Source: Janthinobacterium rivuli
GTDB taxonomy: Bacteria > Pseudomonadota > Gammaproteobacteria > Burkholderiales > Burkholderiaceae_D
Assembly: GCF_029690045.1 (NCBI RefSeq)
Contig: NZ_CP121464.1
Location: forward strand, 3,534,001 to 3,598,000
Length of the DNA: 64,000 bases
Direction: 5' to 3'
In this document: piece by piece, positions 52,174 through 62,030 of the stretch
Layout: each line of letters opens with the position of its first letter
Position numbering within the stretch: position 1 is the stretch's first letter
The notes under the pieces: model-generated
Databases searched by the model: none
Told to the model about the DNA's origin: nothing
Seen by the model: the letters and a program-made list of their open reading frames with translations, nothing else
Made by a program: the position numbers and the translations under genes

Positions 52174-54710
52174 ATACCGCACTGCTCCCGCAAGCACTGG
52201 TCCTGGTGGTCGATGACGACACCATGACGCGCATCCTGGTGACGGAAGCGCTGGAACCGGAAGGCTTCCGCATCGAGGAAGCGGCCAGCGGCCTGGAAGC
52301 GCTGGCCGCTTTCCAGCGCGGCGTGCCCGACCTGATCCTGCTCGACGTTGCCATGCCCGGCATGAGCGGCTTCGAATGCTGCCAGCAGCTGCGCCGCTTG
52401 CCCGGCGGCGCGCACGTGCCCATCGTCGTGCTGACCGGCAACGACGACGATGACTCCATCAAGCAGGCGCTGGAAGCGGGCGCCAGTGATTTTATCTCCA
52501 AGCCGATGCAATGGCGGCTGCTGGCGCACCGGCTGCGCTACCTGCTGCGGGCCAGCAGCGCGCTCACCGAATTGAGCCGTATCCAGGAAAGCCTGAACCA
52601 CGCGCAGGCGCTGGCCCGCCTCGGCAACTGGGAATACCGGGTCGCCGGCGGTGACGGCTACTGGTCGCCGGAACTGTTGCGCATCCTGGGCCTGGACGCC
52701 GATTCCGGCCCCACCAGCTTCGAGCGCCTGCTGCAATGCCTGCCGGAAGACCAGCGACCGCTGCTGCTCGATGCCTTCATGGAGCTGCATGCGAGCGGCA
52801 CCAGCTACGGCCTGGAACACAAGGTGCTACGGCCCGATGGCGGCGAATGCATCGTCTTTCACCAGGCCGAAGCCGTGCGCGAAGGCCGCCAGGTGCTGCT
52901 GATGCGCGGTACCGTGCAGGACATCACGGAACGCAAGCTGCAGCAATTGCGCATCGAATACCTGGCTAACCACGATGCGCTGACGGACTTGCCCAACCGC
53001 CAGTTGCTGAACGACCGCATCGGCCAGGCCATCGCCCATGCCCGCCGCACCCGCCTGCACCTGGCCACCCTGATGCTGGACCTCGACCGTTTCAAGTTCG
53101 TCAACGACAGCTATGGCCACCCGGTGGGCGATGCGCTGCTGCAGGAAGTGGCCCGTCGGCTGAAGCTGGCGGTGCGCGAGGGTGACACCGTGGCACGCCA
53201 GGGCGGCGACGAATTCGTCCTCCTGCTGACGGACCTGCCCGACATCGTGACGGCCGAACAGATCGTGCAAAAAGTGCTGGCGGTGTTCGCCGATCCTTTC
53301 GTGCTGGGCGAGCATACCCTGCACGTGAGCACCAGCATCGGCGCCAGCGTGTTTCCGTCCGACGGCGACAGCGGCGACATGCTGCTCAAGACGGCCGATG
53401 CGGCCCTTTACAGCGCCAAGGACAAGGGCCGCAACGGCTACCAGTTCTACAACCACAAGATGGGCGTGCTGGTGGAGGAGCGGGCCGAAATCGAACACGC
53501 GCTGCACCAGGCGCTGGCGCTGGGCGAGCTGGAACTGCACTACCAGCCCAAGGTCGACCTCACCAGCGGCAAGATTTATGGCATGGAAGCGCTGCTGCGC
53601 TGGCGCCGCGACGGCATCGGCCTGGTGCCGCCGGACCGCTTCATTCCCCTAGCCGAGGAAACGGGCATGATCGTGCCCATCGGCGAATGGGTGCTGCGCA
53701 CGGCGTGCGCGCAACTGGGCGTCTGGCATGCCTACGGCTTTACGCACCTGACGATGGCCGTCAACGTGTCGGCGCGCCAGTTCCGCCAGGCCGATATGCC
53801 GCAGCTGGTGCGCGAAGTGCTGGCCGACAGCGGCGTGCCGGCCCACTGCCTGGAACTGGAGCTGACGGAGAGCGTGCTGATGCAAAACCGCGACCTCGTG
53901 GTGAAGGCATTGGAACAGTTGAAGGAAATCGGCGTCACCCTGTCGCTGGACGACTTCGGCACCGGCTATTCCAGCCTGTCCTACCTCAAGCAGTTCCCCA
54001 TCGACGTGGTGAAAATCGATCAATCGTTCATCCGCGACGTGACCGACAGCGTGGATGGCGCGTCGCTGACCCGCTCCATCATCGCCATGGCCAAGTCGCT
54101 GCACATGACCACCGTAGCCGAAGGCGTGGAAACGGAGGGGCAATTGGGATTTCTCAATACCAACCACTGTGACGCCATGCAAGGCTATTACTTCAGCCGC
54201 CCGCTGCCCGGCGCCGAGATGGATCAGATGTTGCATGCCGGCACCCATTTGCCGCCCGAGAACTGCCATGCCGAAACGCCGCAGCGTGTGCTGCTGCTGG
54301 TGGACGACGAAGAGCACATCCTGTCCGCCCTGCGCCGCTCGCTGCGCAAGGAAGGCTACCAGATACTCAGCACCAGCAAGCCGCAGGAAGCGCTGGAACT
54401 GGTGGCCGCCAATGCCGTGGGCGTGATCCTCACGGATGCGCGCATGCCGGGCATGTCCGGCAACGAACTCTTGCGCCGCATCAAGGGCATCTATCCGGAG
54501 ATCGTGCGCGTGATGCTGTCCGGCTACCCTGAACTGCATTCGGTCACGGCAGCCATCAACGAAGGCTCGGTCTACAAGTTCATCACCAAGCCCTGGGACG
54601 AAACCTTGCTGAAAGACCATTTGCGCGAAGCCTTCGTGCGCTTCGAATCGGGCGTGCAGCGCCCGCCCGTGAGTCCGCATGGCATCGAGATCGGCAACCG
54701 TGCCGCCTAG
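52170..54710 (+). CDS. c-di-GMP response regulator REC-PAS-GGDEF-EAL-REC
   Basis: 846 aa; the start overlaps the kinase stop by 4 bp. REC1 (1-130; LVVDDDTM, Asp in [10 protein letters not shown]), a PAS/PAC segment (about 140-260), GGDEF (about 265-425; RQGGDEF intact at about 344), EAL (about 440-690) and a C-terminal REC (about 705-825; Asp in [13 protein letters not shown], like RpfG/HD-GYP receivers). The EAL domain keeps GMEALLRW, the Asn in [14 protein letters not shown], the DD of [13 protein letters not shown] and EGVETE, so it should be an active phosphodiesterase. A receiver at each end is unusual. It probably takes phosphate from the kinase HPt and sets c-di-GMP levels. Confidence 0.92.
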   Translation: MNTALLPQALVLVVDDDTMTRILVTEALEPEGFRIEEAASGLEALAAFQRGVPDLILLDVAMPGMSGFECCQQLRRLPGGAHVPIVVLTGNDDDDSIKQALEAGASDFISKPMQWRLLAHRLRYLLRASSALTELSRIQESLNHAQALARLGNWEYRVAGGDGYWSPELLRILGLDADSGPTSFERLLQCLPEDQRPLLLDAFMELHASGTSYGLEHKVLRPDGGECIVFHQAEAVREGRQVLLMRGTVQDITERKLQQLRIEYLANHDALTDLPNRQLLNDRIGQAIAHARRTRLHLATLMLDLDRFKFVNDSYGHPVGDALLQEVARRLKLAVREGDTVARQGGDEFVLLLTDLPDIVTAEQIVQKVLAVFADPFVLGEHTLHVSTSIGASVFPSDGDSGDMLLKTADAALYSAKDKGRNGYQFYNHKMGVLVEERAEIEHALHQALALGELELHYQPKVDLTSGKIYGMEALLRWRRDGIGLVPPDRFIPLAEETGMIVPIGEWVLRTACAQLGVWHAYGFTHLTMAVNVSARQFRQADMPQLVREVLADSGVPAHCLELELTESVLMQNRDLVVKALEQLKEIGVTLSLDDFGTGYSSLSYLKQFPIDVVKIDQSFIRDVTDSVDGASLTRSIIAMAKSLHMTTVAEGVETEGQLGFLNTNHCDAMQGYYFSRPLPGAEMDQMLHAGTHLPPENCHAETPQRVLLLVDDEEHILSALRRSLRKEGYQILSTSKPQEALELVAANAVGVILTDARMPGMSGNELLRRIKGIYPEIVRVMLSGYPELHSVTAAINEGSVYKFITKPWDETLLKDHLREAFVRFESGVQRPPVSPHGIEIGNRAA

Positions 54711-54729
54711 CGCACCACCAGGAGCAAGC

Positions 54730-55104
54730 ATGCCGGATCAGCTGTTCTTCGCAGGCTTGCGCGCCTTGGCCGAAGCCGCCTTTCCCAAGCATTGCGCCTG
54801 CTGCGGGCGCGTCTTCGCCACGGCGGACGAGTTTATCGGGCAGACGCAATCGATGCGCCAGAATGTCTCCGGGCTGAAACAAAGCTTCGACGATAACAAC
54901 GTGGCCATCGTCGAGGTCTACCGCAATTGCCTGTGCGGTTCGACCCTGATGGATTTCTTTTCAGACCGGCGCAGCACCTCCGAGGCCAGCCAGGAGCGGC
55001 GCCAGCTGTTTGAGCGCCTGTTGCCGCTGCTGATGGAAAAAGGCATGGAACGGGCTGCCGCGCGCGAATATCTGCTGCACGTCGTGCGCGGCCAGTTGCC
55101 GTGA
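54730..55104 (+). CDS. Conserved Cys-rich hypothetical protein
   Basis: 124 aa from ATG 54730 with CAGGAG upstream, 19 bp after the c-di-GMP protein. The N-terminal part has CACCGRVF and a later CLCGSTLMDFFSDRRS, a CxxC...CxC layout that could bind zinc or another metal. The C-terminal half is helical (RRQLFERLLPLLMEKGMERA). No signal peptide. I cannot name a function; the operon position suggests an accessory role in the phosphorelay/c-di-GMP module. Confidence 0.7.
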   Translation: MPDQLFFAGLRALAEAAFPKHCACCGRVFATADEFIGQTQSMRQNVSGLKQSFDDNNVAIVEVYRNCLCGSTLMDFFSDRRSTSEASQERRQLFERLLPLLMEKGMERAAAREYLLHVVRGQLP

Positions 55105-55117
55105 CGAGCCGCCTGCT

Positions 55118-56623
55118 TTACCAGTAGCCCAGCACCTTCCACCACGTCGTGCCGACGACGGCAAAGATCAGCAGCTCCACCACGCACATGATGAAGCCGA
55201 CTCTCCACCAGTTGCCCATGGTCACGAAGCCGCTGCCGAAGATGATGGGCGAGGTGCCCGTCGCATAGTGGGTCAGTGTCATCATGATGGCCGAGCCGGC
55301 CGTCATCATCAGCATGAAGGGCACGTGGTATTCGGCCGGGATCAGGTGCAGGCCCACCGTCAGGAAGGCCAGCAGCATGGCGCTGATGTGGGCCGTCGTG
55401 CTGGCGAAGAAGTAGTGCGAGAAGACAAACACCAGCACCAGGACGCCGGCGATCGGCAGCCAGTCCATGCCGCTGGCGACAATCGCCGCCTTCATGCCGG
55501 CCGAGAACCAGGCGATCACGCCCGTCTTGTTGAGTTGCTCGGCCATCATGACGAGCGCGCCGAACCACACCAAAGTGTCCCAGGCACTCTTTTCCGACAG
55601 CACGTCATCCCAGTCGATGGTGCCCGTGATGATCAGCACGAACAGGCCGACAAAGGCGACCACCGTCGCATCGAGCGAAAACGCGGGGCCGAACAGCATG
55701 GCGGGAACGTTGGCCCACAGCAACAGCAGCAAGGCGAAGGTGCCCAGCATGACTTTTTCCGACGGCGACAGCGGGCCCATGCTTTTCAGTTCCGCCTTGG
55801 CGTAGGTGACGGCGTCGGGCGTGGCCTTGAGTTCCGGCGGCGACAGCCAATAAATAATCAGGGGCATCAGCAGCAGGCAGACCAGGCCCGGCAACAGCAT
55901 GCACAGGGCCCAGGTGGTCCACGTCAGGTGGAAACTCTGGCCGCTGGCCTTGGCCACGAAGTCGACCACCAGCGGATTGGGCGCCGTGGCCGTCAAAAAC
56001 ATGGCCGAGGTGATCGGGTTGGCGTGGTAGTTGACGAGGGCCAGGTAGGTGCCGACCTTCTTTTCCGTGCCCTTGGCCGGATCCGAATCGAAGGCGTTGG
56101 CGATCGATTTCATGACGGGGTGGACGATGCCGCCACCGCGCGCCGTGTTACTGGGCGTAAATGGCGCCAGCACCAGTTCGCAAATGGCCAGGCCATAGCC
56201 GATGCCCATGGTGCGCTTGCCCAGCAGGGAAATGAACAGCAGGCCGATGCGGCTGCCCAGTCCCGTCTTTTTCAGGCCGCGCGAAATCAGGATCGCCACG
56301 ACGATCAGCCAGATCAAGGGATTCGAGAAACTGCTGAGCGCATCCGTGATGGCGCCCTTGGACGAGGTCGACGTCACTTGCGACAGCGACACGATGACGA
56401 TGGCCATCATGGCCATCACGCCGATCGGCATGACTTTCAGGATGATCGCCAGAATCGTGGTGAGGAAAATCGCCACCAGGCCCCAGGCCTTGGGCGTCAA
56501 GCCGTCCGGCGCCGGCAGCAATAGCATGCTCACGAGCAAAGCGGTGCAGATCAGGGCGGGGACGAGGCGGAATGGGACGGCTTCCTTGAAATGCAGGAAC
56601 AAGTCGCGCACTGTTTTATACAT
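55118..56623 (-). CDS. DASS family anion:Na+ symporter or dicarboxylate antiporter
   Basis: 501 aa from ATG 56623 (MYKTVRDLFLHFKEAVPFRL). About 12 membrane helices. The DASS signature is readable in FSNPLIWLIVVAILISRGLK, LAPFTPSNTARGGGIVHPVM (the SNT substrate/Na site) and again in LTHYATGTSPIIFGSG. The closest style is CitT/TtdT/YbhI (citrate, tartrate, succinate exchange). Moves di- or tricarboxylates across the inner membrane. No neighbouring metabolic gene reveals the substrate. Confidence 0.9.
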   Translation of the reverse strand: MYKTVRDLFLHFKEAVPFRLVPALICTALLVSMLLLPAPDGLTPKAWGLVAIFLTTILAIILKVMPIGVMAMMAIVIVSLSQVTSTSSKGAITDALSSFSNPLIWLIVVAILISRGLKKTGLGSRIGLLFISLLGKRTMGIGYGLAICELVLAPFTPSNTARGGGIVHPVMKSIANAFDSDPAKGTEKKVGTYLALVNYHANPITSAMFLTATAPNPLVVDFVAKASGQSFHLTWTTWALCMLLPGLVCLLLMPLIIYWLSPPELKATPDAVTYAKAELKSMGPLSPSEKVMLGTFALLLLLWANVPAMLFGPAFSLDATVVAFVGLFVLIITGTIDWDDVLSEKSAWDTLVWFGALVMMAEQLNKTGVIAWFSAGMKAAIVASGMDWLPIAGVLVLVFVFSHYFFASTTAHISAMLLAFLTVGLHLIPAEYHVPFMLMMTAGSAIMMTLTHYATGTSPIIFGSGFVTMGNWWRVGFIMCVVELLIFAVVGTTWWKVLGYW

Positions 56624-56887
56624 CTTTATTACCTTTCGCTGTGGGTCAGGCATCGTAGCAAGCGGCGTGGCACGCGCAGAGTCTTGGGCCGGGACGCAGG
56701 AAAAAACGCGCCTTCAACGATGACAGATGCCCAACAATTCTGTTCGGCAATATCATACACGCAAGACTTCCCTGCCCGTGCCCCGTTGCCGCATTCGCTA
56801 CCGACTATCTGTAAAATCGTTGACCGGCAAGCGACACGTGTCGCATAATTGCCCCATTAGTCGCCAGCCAGGCTGACAAGGAAACCA

Positions 56888-57994
56888 TTGAATACCCGCA
56901 ACCACCATATCGACGCCTTGCGCGGCGCCGCCATCCTGGGCGTGCTGCTGCTGCACTTCGCCCTCGCCTACGGCTTGAAGAACAGCCCGCTCGAAATCCT
57001 GCCCGCCTGGCTGCTGCGCGCCGCCTACCAGGGCAATTACGGCGTGACCATGTTTTTCGTCATTTCCGGCTATCTGATCACCTCGACCTCGCTGCAGCGC
57101 TGGGGCGACCTGGCGCGCATCGACCTGGCGGCGTTCTATCTCTACCGCATTGCCCGCCTGCTGCCATCGCTGCTGCTGGCCCTGTCCATCATCGTGCTGC
57201 TGGGCGTGCTGGACGTGCCCTACTTTGCCAACTCGGACGGCGGCAAGGATTTGCCCGCCAGCTATTTCGTCATCGCCATCGCCTCCGTGCTGACCTTCTG
57301 GCATAACGTGCTGATGCAAAGCGCCGGCTATTTCAATTACTGCCTGAATGTGTACTGGTCCTTGTCCGTCGAAGAAATGTTTTATCTGCTGCTGCCCTTG
57401 TCGTGCCGCATCCTGCGCCGGCGCCAGGCGATCATGCTGCTGTGCGGCGCCGCCATCGTCGCCGGCCCCGTGTATCGCAGCCTGCATGCGGACAATGAGA
57501 TTGACTTCATGTACGGCTATATCGCCTGCTTCGACGCCATCGCCATCGGTTGCCTGACGGCCATGCTGACGCAACGCTGGCAACCAAGCGCGCGGATCGG
57601 GCGACTCTTGCGCTGGACAGCGGGCCTGGCTCTGGCGGCCGTGTATGTGCGCGGCATCGGCGGCAATGAGGTGTTCGGTTTTACCCTGGTCGCCTTAGCC
57701 AGCGCCGCCTTCATCCTTGGCGGCGTGGCGGCCGGACCGGCCAGCCAGCGACGGCCCGGCCCGCTGCAATGGCTGGGCCGCCATAGCTACGAACTCTATC
57801 TGTTCCATATCATCGTGCTGGCCGGCATGCGCAATGTGGTGGACAAGGCGGGCCTGGGCTACGCGGAACGCCTGCCCTGGCTGGCGCTGTTCCTGGCCGC
57901 AACGGCGCTCGCTGCCGCCCTCGTGGCACGCTACGTGTCCGAACCGGCCAATGCCGCCATCCGCCAGCGCTGGCGGCGTGCCGCGGAAAAGTGA
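56888..57994 (+). CDS. Acyltransferase 3 (OafA/YrhL-like) membrane protein
   Basis: 368 aa from TTG 56888, with AAGGAAAC upstream. About ten helices. The N-terminal HIDALRGAAILGVLLLHFAL has the conserved Arg and His, GVTMFFVISGYLIT follows, and YWSLSVEEMFYLLLPL is the classical middle motif. The C-terminal part ends LFLAATALAAALVARYVSEP. Transfers acyl (often acetyl) groups to O-antigen, exopolysaccharide or other envelope glycans across the membrane. It stands alone, so the glycan target is unknown. Confidence 0.9.
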   Translation: MNTRNHHIDALRGAAILGVLLLHFALAYGLKNSPLEILPAWLLRAAYQGNYGVTMFFVISGYLITSTSLQRWGDLARIDLAAFYLYRIARLLPSLLLALSIIVLLGVLDVPYFANSDGGKDLPASYFVIAIASVLTFWHNVLMQSAGYFNYCLNVYWSLSVEEMFYLLLPLSCRILRRRQAIMLLCGAAIVAGPVYRSLHADNEIDFMYGYIACFDAIAIGCLTAMLTQRWQPSARIGRLLRWTAGLALAAVYVRGIGGNEVFGFTLVALASAAFILGGVAAGPASQRRPGPLQWLGRHSYELYLFHIIVLAGMRNVVDKAGLGYAERLPWLALFLAATALAAALVARYVSEPANAAIRQRWRRAAEK

Positions 57995-58219
57995 GCCAGG
58001 TCAAGAGTCCGCATGCCCACCGTTCATTTCCGGCCCATTTCCAGCCCCGCCTTGCCATTCGCACTATAATGTCGGCACCGCGTGCGGCAGCAATGGCGGC
58101 GATAGACGGTAACAATTTCGTCTGGAGGCCAGTACAATAGCGTCTGGGCCTACACAGGGTTTCACTTTTGCCAGCAGTTGCCAGCAAATAACCATTTTTT
58201 TGACCAGCCAACACATACT

Positions 58220-58993
58220 ATGAGTTCGATGAATGAAGAGCGCGTTTTAAGCGTGCACCACTGGACGGATACCCTGTTCTCCTTTACCACCACGCGCGAC
58301 CCGTCGCTGCGTTTCTCGAATGGCCATTTCACCATGATCGGCCTGCGCGTCGATGGCAAGCCGTTGCTGCGCGCCTACAGTATCGCCAGCGCCAATTACG
58401 AAGACCACCTGGAATTTTTCAGCATCAAGGTACCGGGCGGTCCATTGACGTCGCGCTTGCAGCACTTGCAAGTGGGCGACACCGTCATCGTCGGCCGCAA
58501 GCCGACGGGCACCCTGGTGTCCGACTACCTGCTGCCAGGCAAGCGCCTGTACATGCTGTCGACGGGCACGGGCCTGGCGCCTTTCCTCAGCATCGTGCGC
58601 GATCCGGACATCTACGAACGCTTCGACGAATTGATCCTCGTGCACGGCGTGCGCCAGGTCGATGAGCTGGCTTACCACGACTTGCTGGAAGAGCACCTGC
58701 CGAAACACGAATTCCTGGGCGAAATGGTCAGCGACAAGCTGCGCTACTACCCGACCGTGACGCGCGAAGACTTCCGCAACATGGGCCGCATCACGGAGCT
58801 GATCGAGAATGGCAAGCTGGCCGAAGACCTGGGCGTGCCGGCACTGAACCCTGCCGAAGACCGCGTGATGATCTGCGGCAGCTCGGACATGCTGCGCGAC
58901 CTGAAGGAAATGCTGGAAGCGCGTGGCTTCAAGGAAGGCAATACCTCGACGCCTGGCGACTTCGTTGTCGAGCGCGCGTTCGCCGAGAAGTAA
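58220..58993 (+). CDS. fpr: Ferredoxin/flavodoxin-NADP+ reductase
   Basis: 257 aa from ATG 58220. FAD-binding LLRAYSIASANYEDHLEFFS (RxYS), PGGPLTSRLQHLQVGD, NADP-binding LSTGTGLAPFLSIVRDP, and MICGSSDMLRDLKEMLEA; the C-terminal GDFVVERAFAEK is the bacterial Fpr ending. Transfers electrons between NADPH and ferredoxin/flavodoxin; in many proteobacteria it is part of the oxidative-stress response. Followed by a strong intrinsic terminator. Confidence 0.93.
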   Translation: MSSMNEERVLSVHHWTDTLFSFTTTRDPSLRFSNGHFTMIGLRVDGKPLLRAYSIASANYEDHLEFFSIKVPGGPLTSRLQHLQVGDTVIVGRKPTGTLVSDYLLPGKRLYMLSTGTGLAPFLSIVRDPDIYERFDELILVHGVRQVDELAYHDLLEEHLPKHEFLGEMVSDKLRYYPTVTREDFRNMGRITELIENGKLAEDLGVPALNPAEDRVMICGSSDMLRDLKEMLEARGFKEGNTSTPGDFVVERAFAEK

Positions 58994-59022
58994 TCCGCAA
59001 GAGTCATCCGCCATACTCCAGG

Positions 59023-59064
59023 GGCCCGGTCCCGCCGCACACTTCGGCGGCGCCGGGCCTTTTT
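59023..59064 (+). terminator. Intrinsic terminator of fpr
   Basis: GGCCCGG pairs with CCGGGCC, with an inner GCCG/CGGC stem, then TTTTT. A strong rho-independent terminator 30 bp after the stop. Confidence 0.85.
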
Positions 59065-59209
59065 CATTGCCGCGTCAGTGGGCCGGCGATTGTTGCGCAG
59101 GCTGCACGCTCCTGACAGAAATTGTCAGTACCGTTCATTATGATTTCGGCACCAGCAGGCTAGCGAGCCTGTATTACTATTGATATCTCCACCTGCGACA
59201 GGAATTTTC

Positions 59210-59785
59210 ATGACACGTGCCATCACCATTCTGACCGAGAACTTTGCCGATTGGGAAACCGCCCTGCTCAATTCCACGGCGCGCCTGTATTACGGCTTTT
59301 ACACGGAGTTCGCCACGCCCGGCGGCTTGCCCGTCACCTCGTCCGGCGGCATGCTGGTCACCCCGCAACTGGCGCTGGAAGAGATTGTGCTTGATGAACT
59401 CGATTTGCTGATGGTATGTGGCGGCAGCCACTGGCAAAGCGGCAAGGCGCCCGATATCTCCCCCTTGCTGCGCGCGGCCCGCGACAGGAATATCGTGCTG
59501 GCCGGCATTTGCGACGGCACGCGCGTGCTGGCGCAGGCTGGCGTGCTCGACAACGTGCGCCACACCTCGAATTGCGCCGATAACCTGACGGCAACCGGCT
59601 ATGCGGGCGCCGCCCTGTACCAGGATGTGCCGTGGGCCGTGGCCGACCAGCGTGTCATCACGGCACCGGGCACGGCGCCCGTCAGCTTCACGAAGGAAGT
59701 CTTGCGCGCCCTGGGCATCGCCGATGACAACCTGGCCGCCTACCTGGCCATGCACGGCGCCGAACACGGCAAGACGCCCGGCTAA
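59210..59785 (+). CDS. DJ-1/PfpI family protein
   Basis: 191 aa from ATG 59210 with AGGAA upstream. A class I glutamine amidotransferase-like fold: TENFADWETALLNSTARLYY, DLLMVCGGSHWQSGKAPDIS, and the nucleophile elbow in VLAGICDGTRVLAQAGVLD (Cys at about 104), followed by HTSNCADNLTATGY. DJ-1/PfpI members include proteases, glyoxalases/deglycases and chaperones; no choice can be made here. Convergent with the serine hydrolase gene; the stops overlap by 4 bp. Confidence 0.87.
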   Translation: MTRAITILTENFADWETALLNSTARLYYGFYTEFATPGGLPVTSSGGMLVTPQLALEEIVLDELDLLMVCGGSHWQSGKAPDISPLLRAARDRNIVLAGICDGTRVLAQAGVLDNVRHTSNCADNLTATGYAGAALYQDVPWAVADQRVITAPGTAPVSFTKEVLRALGIADDNLAAYLAMHGAEHGKTPG

Positions 59786-61227
59786 TTGGCGCCCAGCGCG
59801 CGCAGGCGCTCCATTGCGTGCGTGTTGCCCGGATCGAGTTCCAGCGAACGGCGGTAATGCGTGACGGCCTGCGCCTTCGCGCCATTGGCCTCGTACGCTT
59901 CGGCCAGGCTGTCGTGGCCATTCGCCCCTTGCGGATACAGCTGCACGCCAAGCTCGAAGACGGCCACCGCCTGTTTCGGCTGCTGCCGTCCCAGCAGGCG
60001 ATAGCCCCAGGCATTCAAGTCATCTTCCGTGGGTTCCGGCAAGCCATGCTGGCGCCGGATGGCCGCCAGTTTCTTGTCCAGTCCGTCGAAACCGGCGCTG
60101 GCCGCTTTGTTGCGCAGCAAGTGCGCGGCATACGCGCCGCCGCGCTGCTGGCGCAGGGCGGGAAGATAAAAGCCGGCGACAGTATCGATCAGCTGTTCCG
60201 GCTGGGCGCCGGCCAGGTTGCTGAGGATAATGACGGCCAGGCCATCGTTGGGATACACATAAAAGGCTGAGCGGGCGCCGCCGATGCCGGCCACGGCGCG
60301 GTGACCATCGCGGCCGATGGTGGGCCAGCCCAGCGCCCACGGCGCCGGCTTGCCGTCATTCAAGCTGGTCGGCTGCCACAGCCGTTCCACACTGGCGGGC
60401 ACCAGCAAGCGCCCGGACTGCAGCGCGATGAGCCAGTTGGCCAGTTCGCCCGCATTGCTGTTGATGCCAGCGCCGGCGCGCATGAACACGGGAAAGTCTT
60501 CGATCACATTGCGGTAACCGTTACCGCCCCGGTCCAGCACGTAGGAACTGGCCTTGTTGGCCACCACGTCCTTCGCGTCGCCAAAACCGCTATGCGGCAT
60601 GCCGGCCACGTCAAACTGCCCGCGCTGGACGAAAGTGCTAAAGGGCATTCCGCCTAGCCGCTCGACCAATTGCGCCAGCAGCACATAATTGGTCTGGTTA
60701 TAGCGGAAGCGCTGGCCAGGCGCAGCTTCCACGGGCAGCGCCTGTACGGCTGTCCACGCCGCCTCGGCATCGTCCGGCTGCGGCCCCACCAGCTTGCCGC
60801 TGCGCTGGTCCAGCACGTCGGGCAAGCCCGAGGTGTGGTTGAGCAAATGCGTCACCGTCACGGCTTGCCAGGCGACAGGCAGCCCCGTCAGGTACTGCCC
60901 GATGGGCGCGGCCAGGTCGATCTTGCCCTGTTGCACCAGCTGCAGTACGGCCACGCCCGCAAACGCCTTCGTGGCCGAATTGATGGAAAACAGGCTAGCC
61001 TCCGTCACGGGCACCTGGTATTGCAGGCTGGCCAGGCCGAAATTGCGCTTCAGCACAACCTTGCCACCTTGTATCACGGCCAGTTGCAGCCCTGGAATCT
61101 GGCGCTCCTGCATTTCGCTGCGCACGAAGGCGGCAATGTCGTGTTCCGCTGGGGACGCCTGCACATGGCTGGCGGGGGCGGCGGCAAGCGCCAGGGCGAA
61201 CAGGACGGACGGCAGGCGTGGCTTCAA
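59782..61227 (-). CDS. Serine hydrolase (beta-lactamase/class C PBP-like) with C-terminal TPR
   Basis: 481 aa. A signal peptide (MKPRLPSVLFALALAAAPAS) precedes a penicillin-binding fold: SxxK in FSINSATKAFAGV (about 80), HLLNHTSGLPDV, a YxN-equivalent in FRYNQTNYVLLAQL, and a degenerate KTG region in GHRAVAGIGGARSAF. The last 90 residues are TPR-like (QAVAVFELGVQLYPQGANGH, then SLAEAYEANGAKAQAVTHYR). It is probably a periplasmic esterase or peptidase rather than a true beta-lactamase; the TPR tail may bind a partner. Confidence 0.87.
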   Translation of the reverse strand: MKPRLPSVLFALALAAAPASHVQASPAEHDIAAFVRSEMQERQIPGLQLAVIQGGKVVLKRNFGLASLQYQVPVTEASLFSINSATKAFAGVAVLQLVQQGKIDLAAPIGQYLTGLPVAWQAVTVTHLLNHTSGLPDVLDQRSGKLVGPQPDDAEAAWTAVQALPVEAAPGQRFRYNQTNYVLLAQLVERLGGMPFSTFVQRGQFDVAGMPHSGFGDAKDVVANKASSYVLDRGGNGYRNVIEDFPVFMRAGAGINSNAGELANWLIALQSGRLLVPASVERLWQPTSLNDGKPAPWALGWPTIGRDGHRAVAGIGGARSAFYVYPNDGLAVIILSNLAGAQPEQLIDTVAGFYLPALRQQRGGAYAAHLLRNKAASAGFDGLDKKLAAIRRQHGLPEPTEDDLNAWGYRLLGRQQPKQAVAVFELGVQLYPQGANGHDSLAEAYEANGAKAQAVTHYRRSLELDPGNTHAMERLRALGAN

Positions 61228-61312
61228 GATGCGGCTTTCGACAGTGGAAAATGGAACCGCAGCATCCCATACCTATTTATCAACGTCAACGACAATCTTG
61301 CCGGTCGGAAAG

Positions 61313-61642
61313 TTACTCTTCCAGCCACACGTCCTCGTACCCTTCGCGGTCGAGGATGAACCTGGCGCCACTGGGCAAGGCCAGGTAATCGACCACCTGC
61401 GGCAGCATCTCGTGCAGGTGTTCCGCATGCAGGGGCTGGTAAAAGCCGCTGGCATCGTCGTGTTCGCCGCAGTGGATGAACCAGCTGATGGTGCCGTTTT
61501 CCGGCAGCACGACGCGCGTGCCATAGATGGGCGACTGGTCCAGGCTGCCGATGGCCAGGGCCACCATGGGTTCGGGTGCTTGCGCCGGCAAGCCGAATTT
61601 GTCGCAGATGCGCTGCTGTGTTTCGCTGATCAGTTCAATCAT
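61313..61642 (-). CDS. Imm33-like immunity domain protein
   Basis: 109 aa from ATG 61642 (MIELISETQQRICDKFGLPA). The C-terminal pattern GFYQPLHAEHLHEMLPQVVD, YLALPSGARFILDREGYEDV, WLEE matches the Imm33-type domain I know (PLHVEHL ... YLGLPPGWRFL ... YEDVW). Imm33 proteins are predicted immunity proteins of polymorphic toxin systems. No toxin is beside it. Its partner gene at 61650 ends 7 bp upstream, forming a two-gene unit. Confidence 0.7.
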   Translation of the reverse strand: MIELISETQQRICDKFGLPAQAPEPMVALAIGSLDQSPIYGTRVVLPENGTISWFIHCGEHDDASGFYQPLHAEHLHEMLPQVVDYLALPSGARFILDREGYEDVWLEE

Positions 61643-61649
61643 AGGGTCT

Positions 61650-62030
61650 TCAGGATCCGATATATTGGTAGTGGAGGCGCAGCGCGCCATCGTGACCGGA
61701 CATTTCCAGGTGCAGGATCGCTTCGCCCGGCTTGCCATCGGCCAGCAGCAGGCATTCCAGGCCCAGCGCTCCAGCGTCGGTGGCATATACGTCGACGCCG
61801 GGACGGCCGCCCTTGCCCGGCACGAAGGCTTGCGCCAGCGGCGACAGGGACAATGCCTGGCTCGCCGCAAAATAGCTGTCGAGCATGTCGATGATCTCGT
61901 CGGCCACGGCCAGCGACAGACCCCAGTCGCGTTGCAGCGCAACAGGATCGCGCCCGTCCAGCGTCTGCACGAAGGCGGCGGCCTGCGCGTATGCCAGCTG
62001 CCGCAAGCTGTCTGTGATGGCCATTTCCAT
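61650..62030 (-). CDS. Hypothetical protein in operon with the Imm33-like gene
   Basis: 126 aa from ATG 62030 (or 120-odd from the ATG two codons later). No signal or membrane segment. VQTLDGRDPVALQRDWGLSL, VADEIIDMLDSYFAASQALS and the C-terminal LLADGKPGEAILHLEMSGHD, LRLHYQYIGS suggest a small alpha/beta domain. Not recognised. Sizes, spacing and partner fit an orphan immunity pair, which is inference. Confidence 0.65.
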   Translation of the reverse strand: MEMAITDSLRQLAYAQAAAFVQTLDGRDPVALQRDWGLSLAVADEIIDMLDSYFAASQALSLSPLAQAFVPGKGGRPGVDVYATDAGALGLECLLLADGKPGEAILHLEMSGHDGALRLHYQYIGS

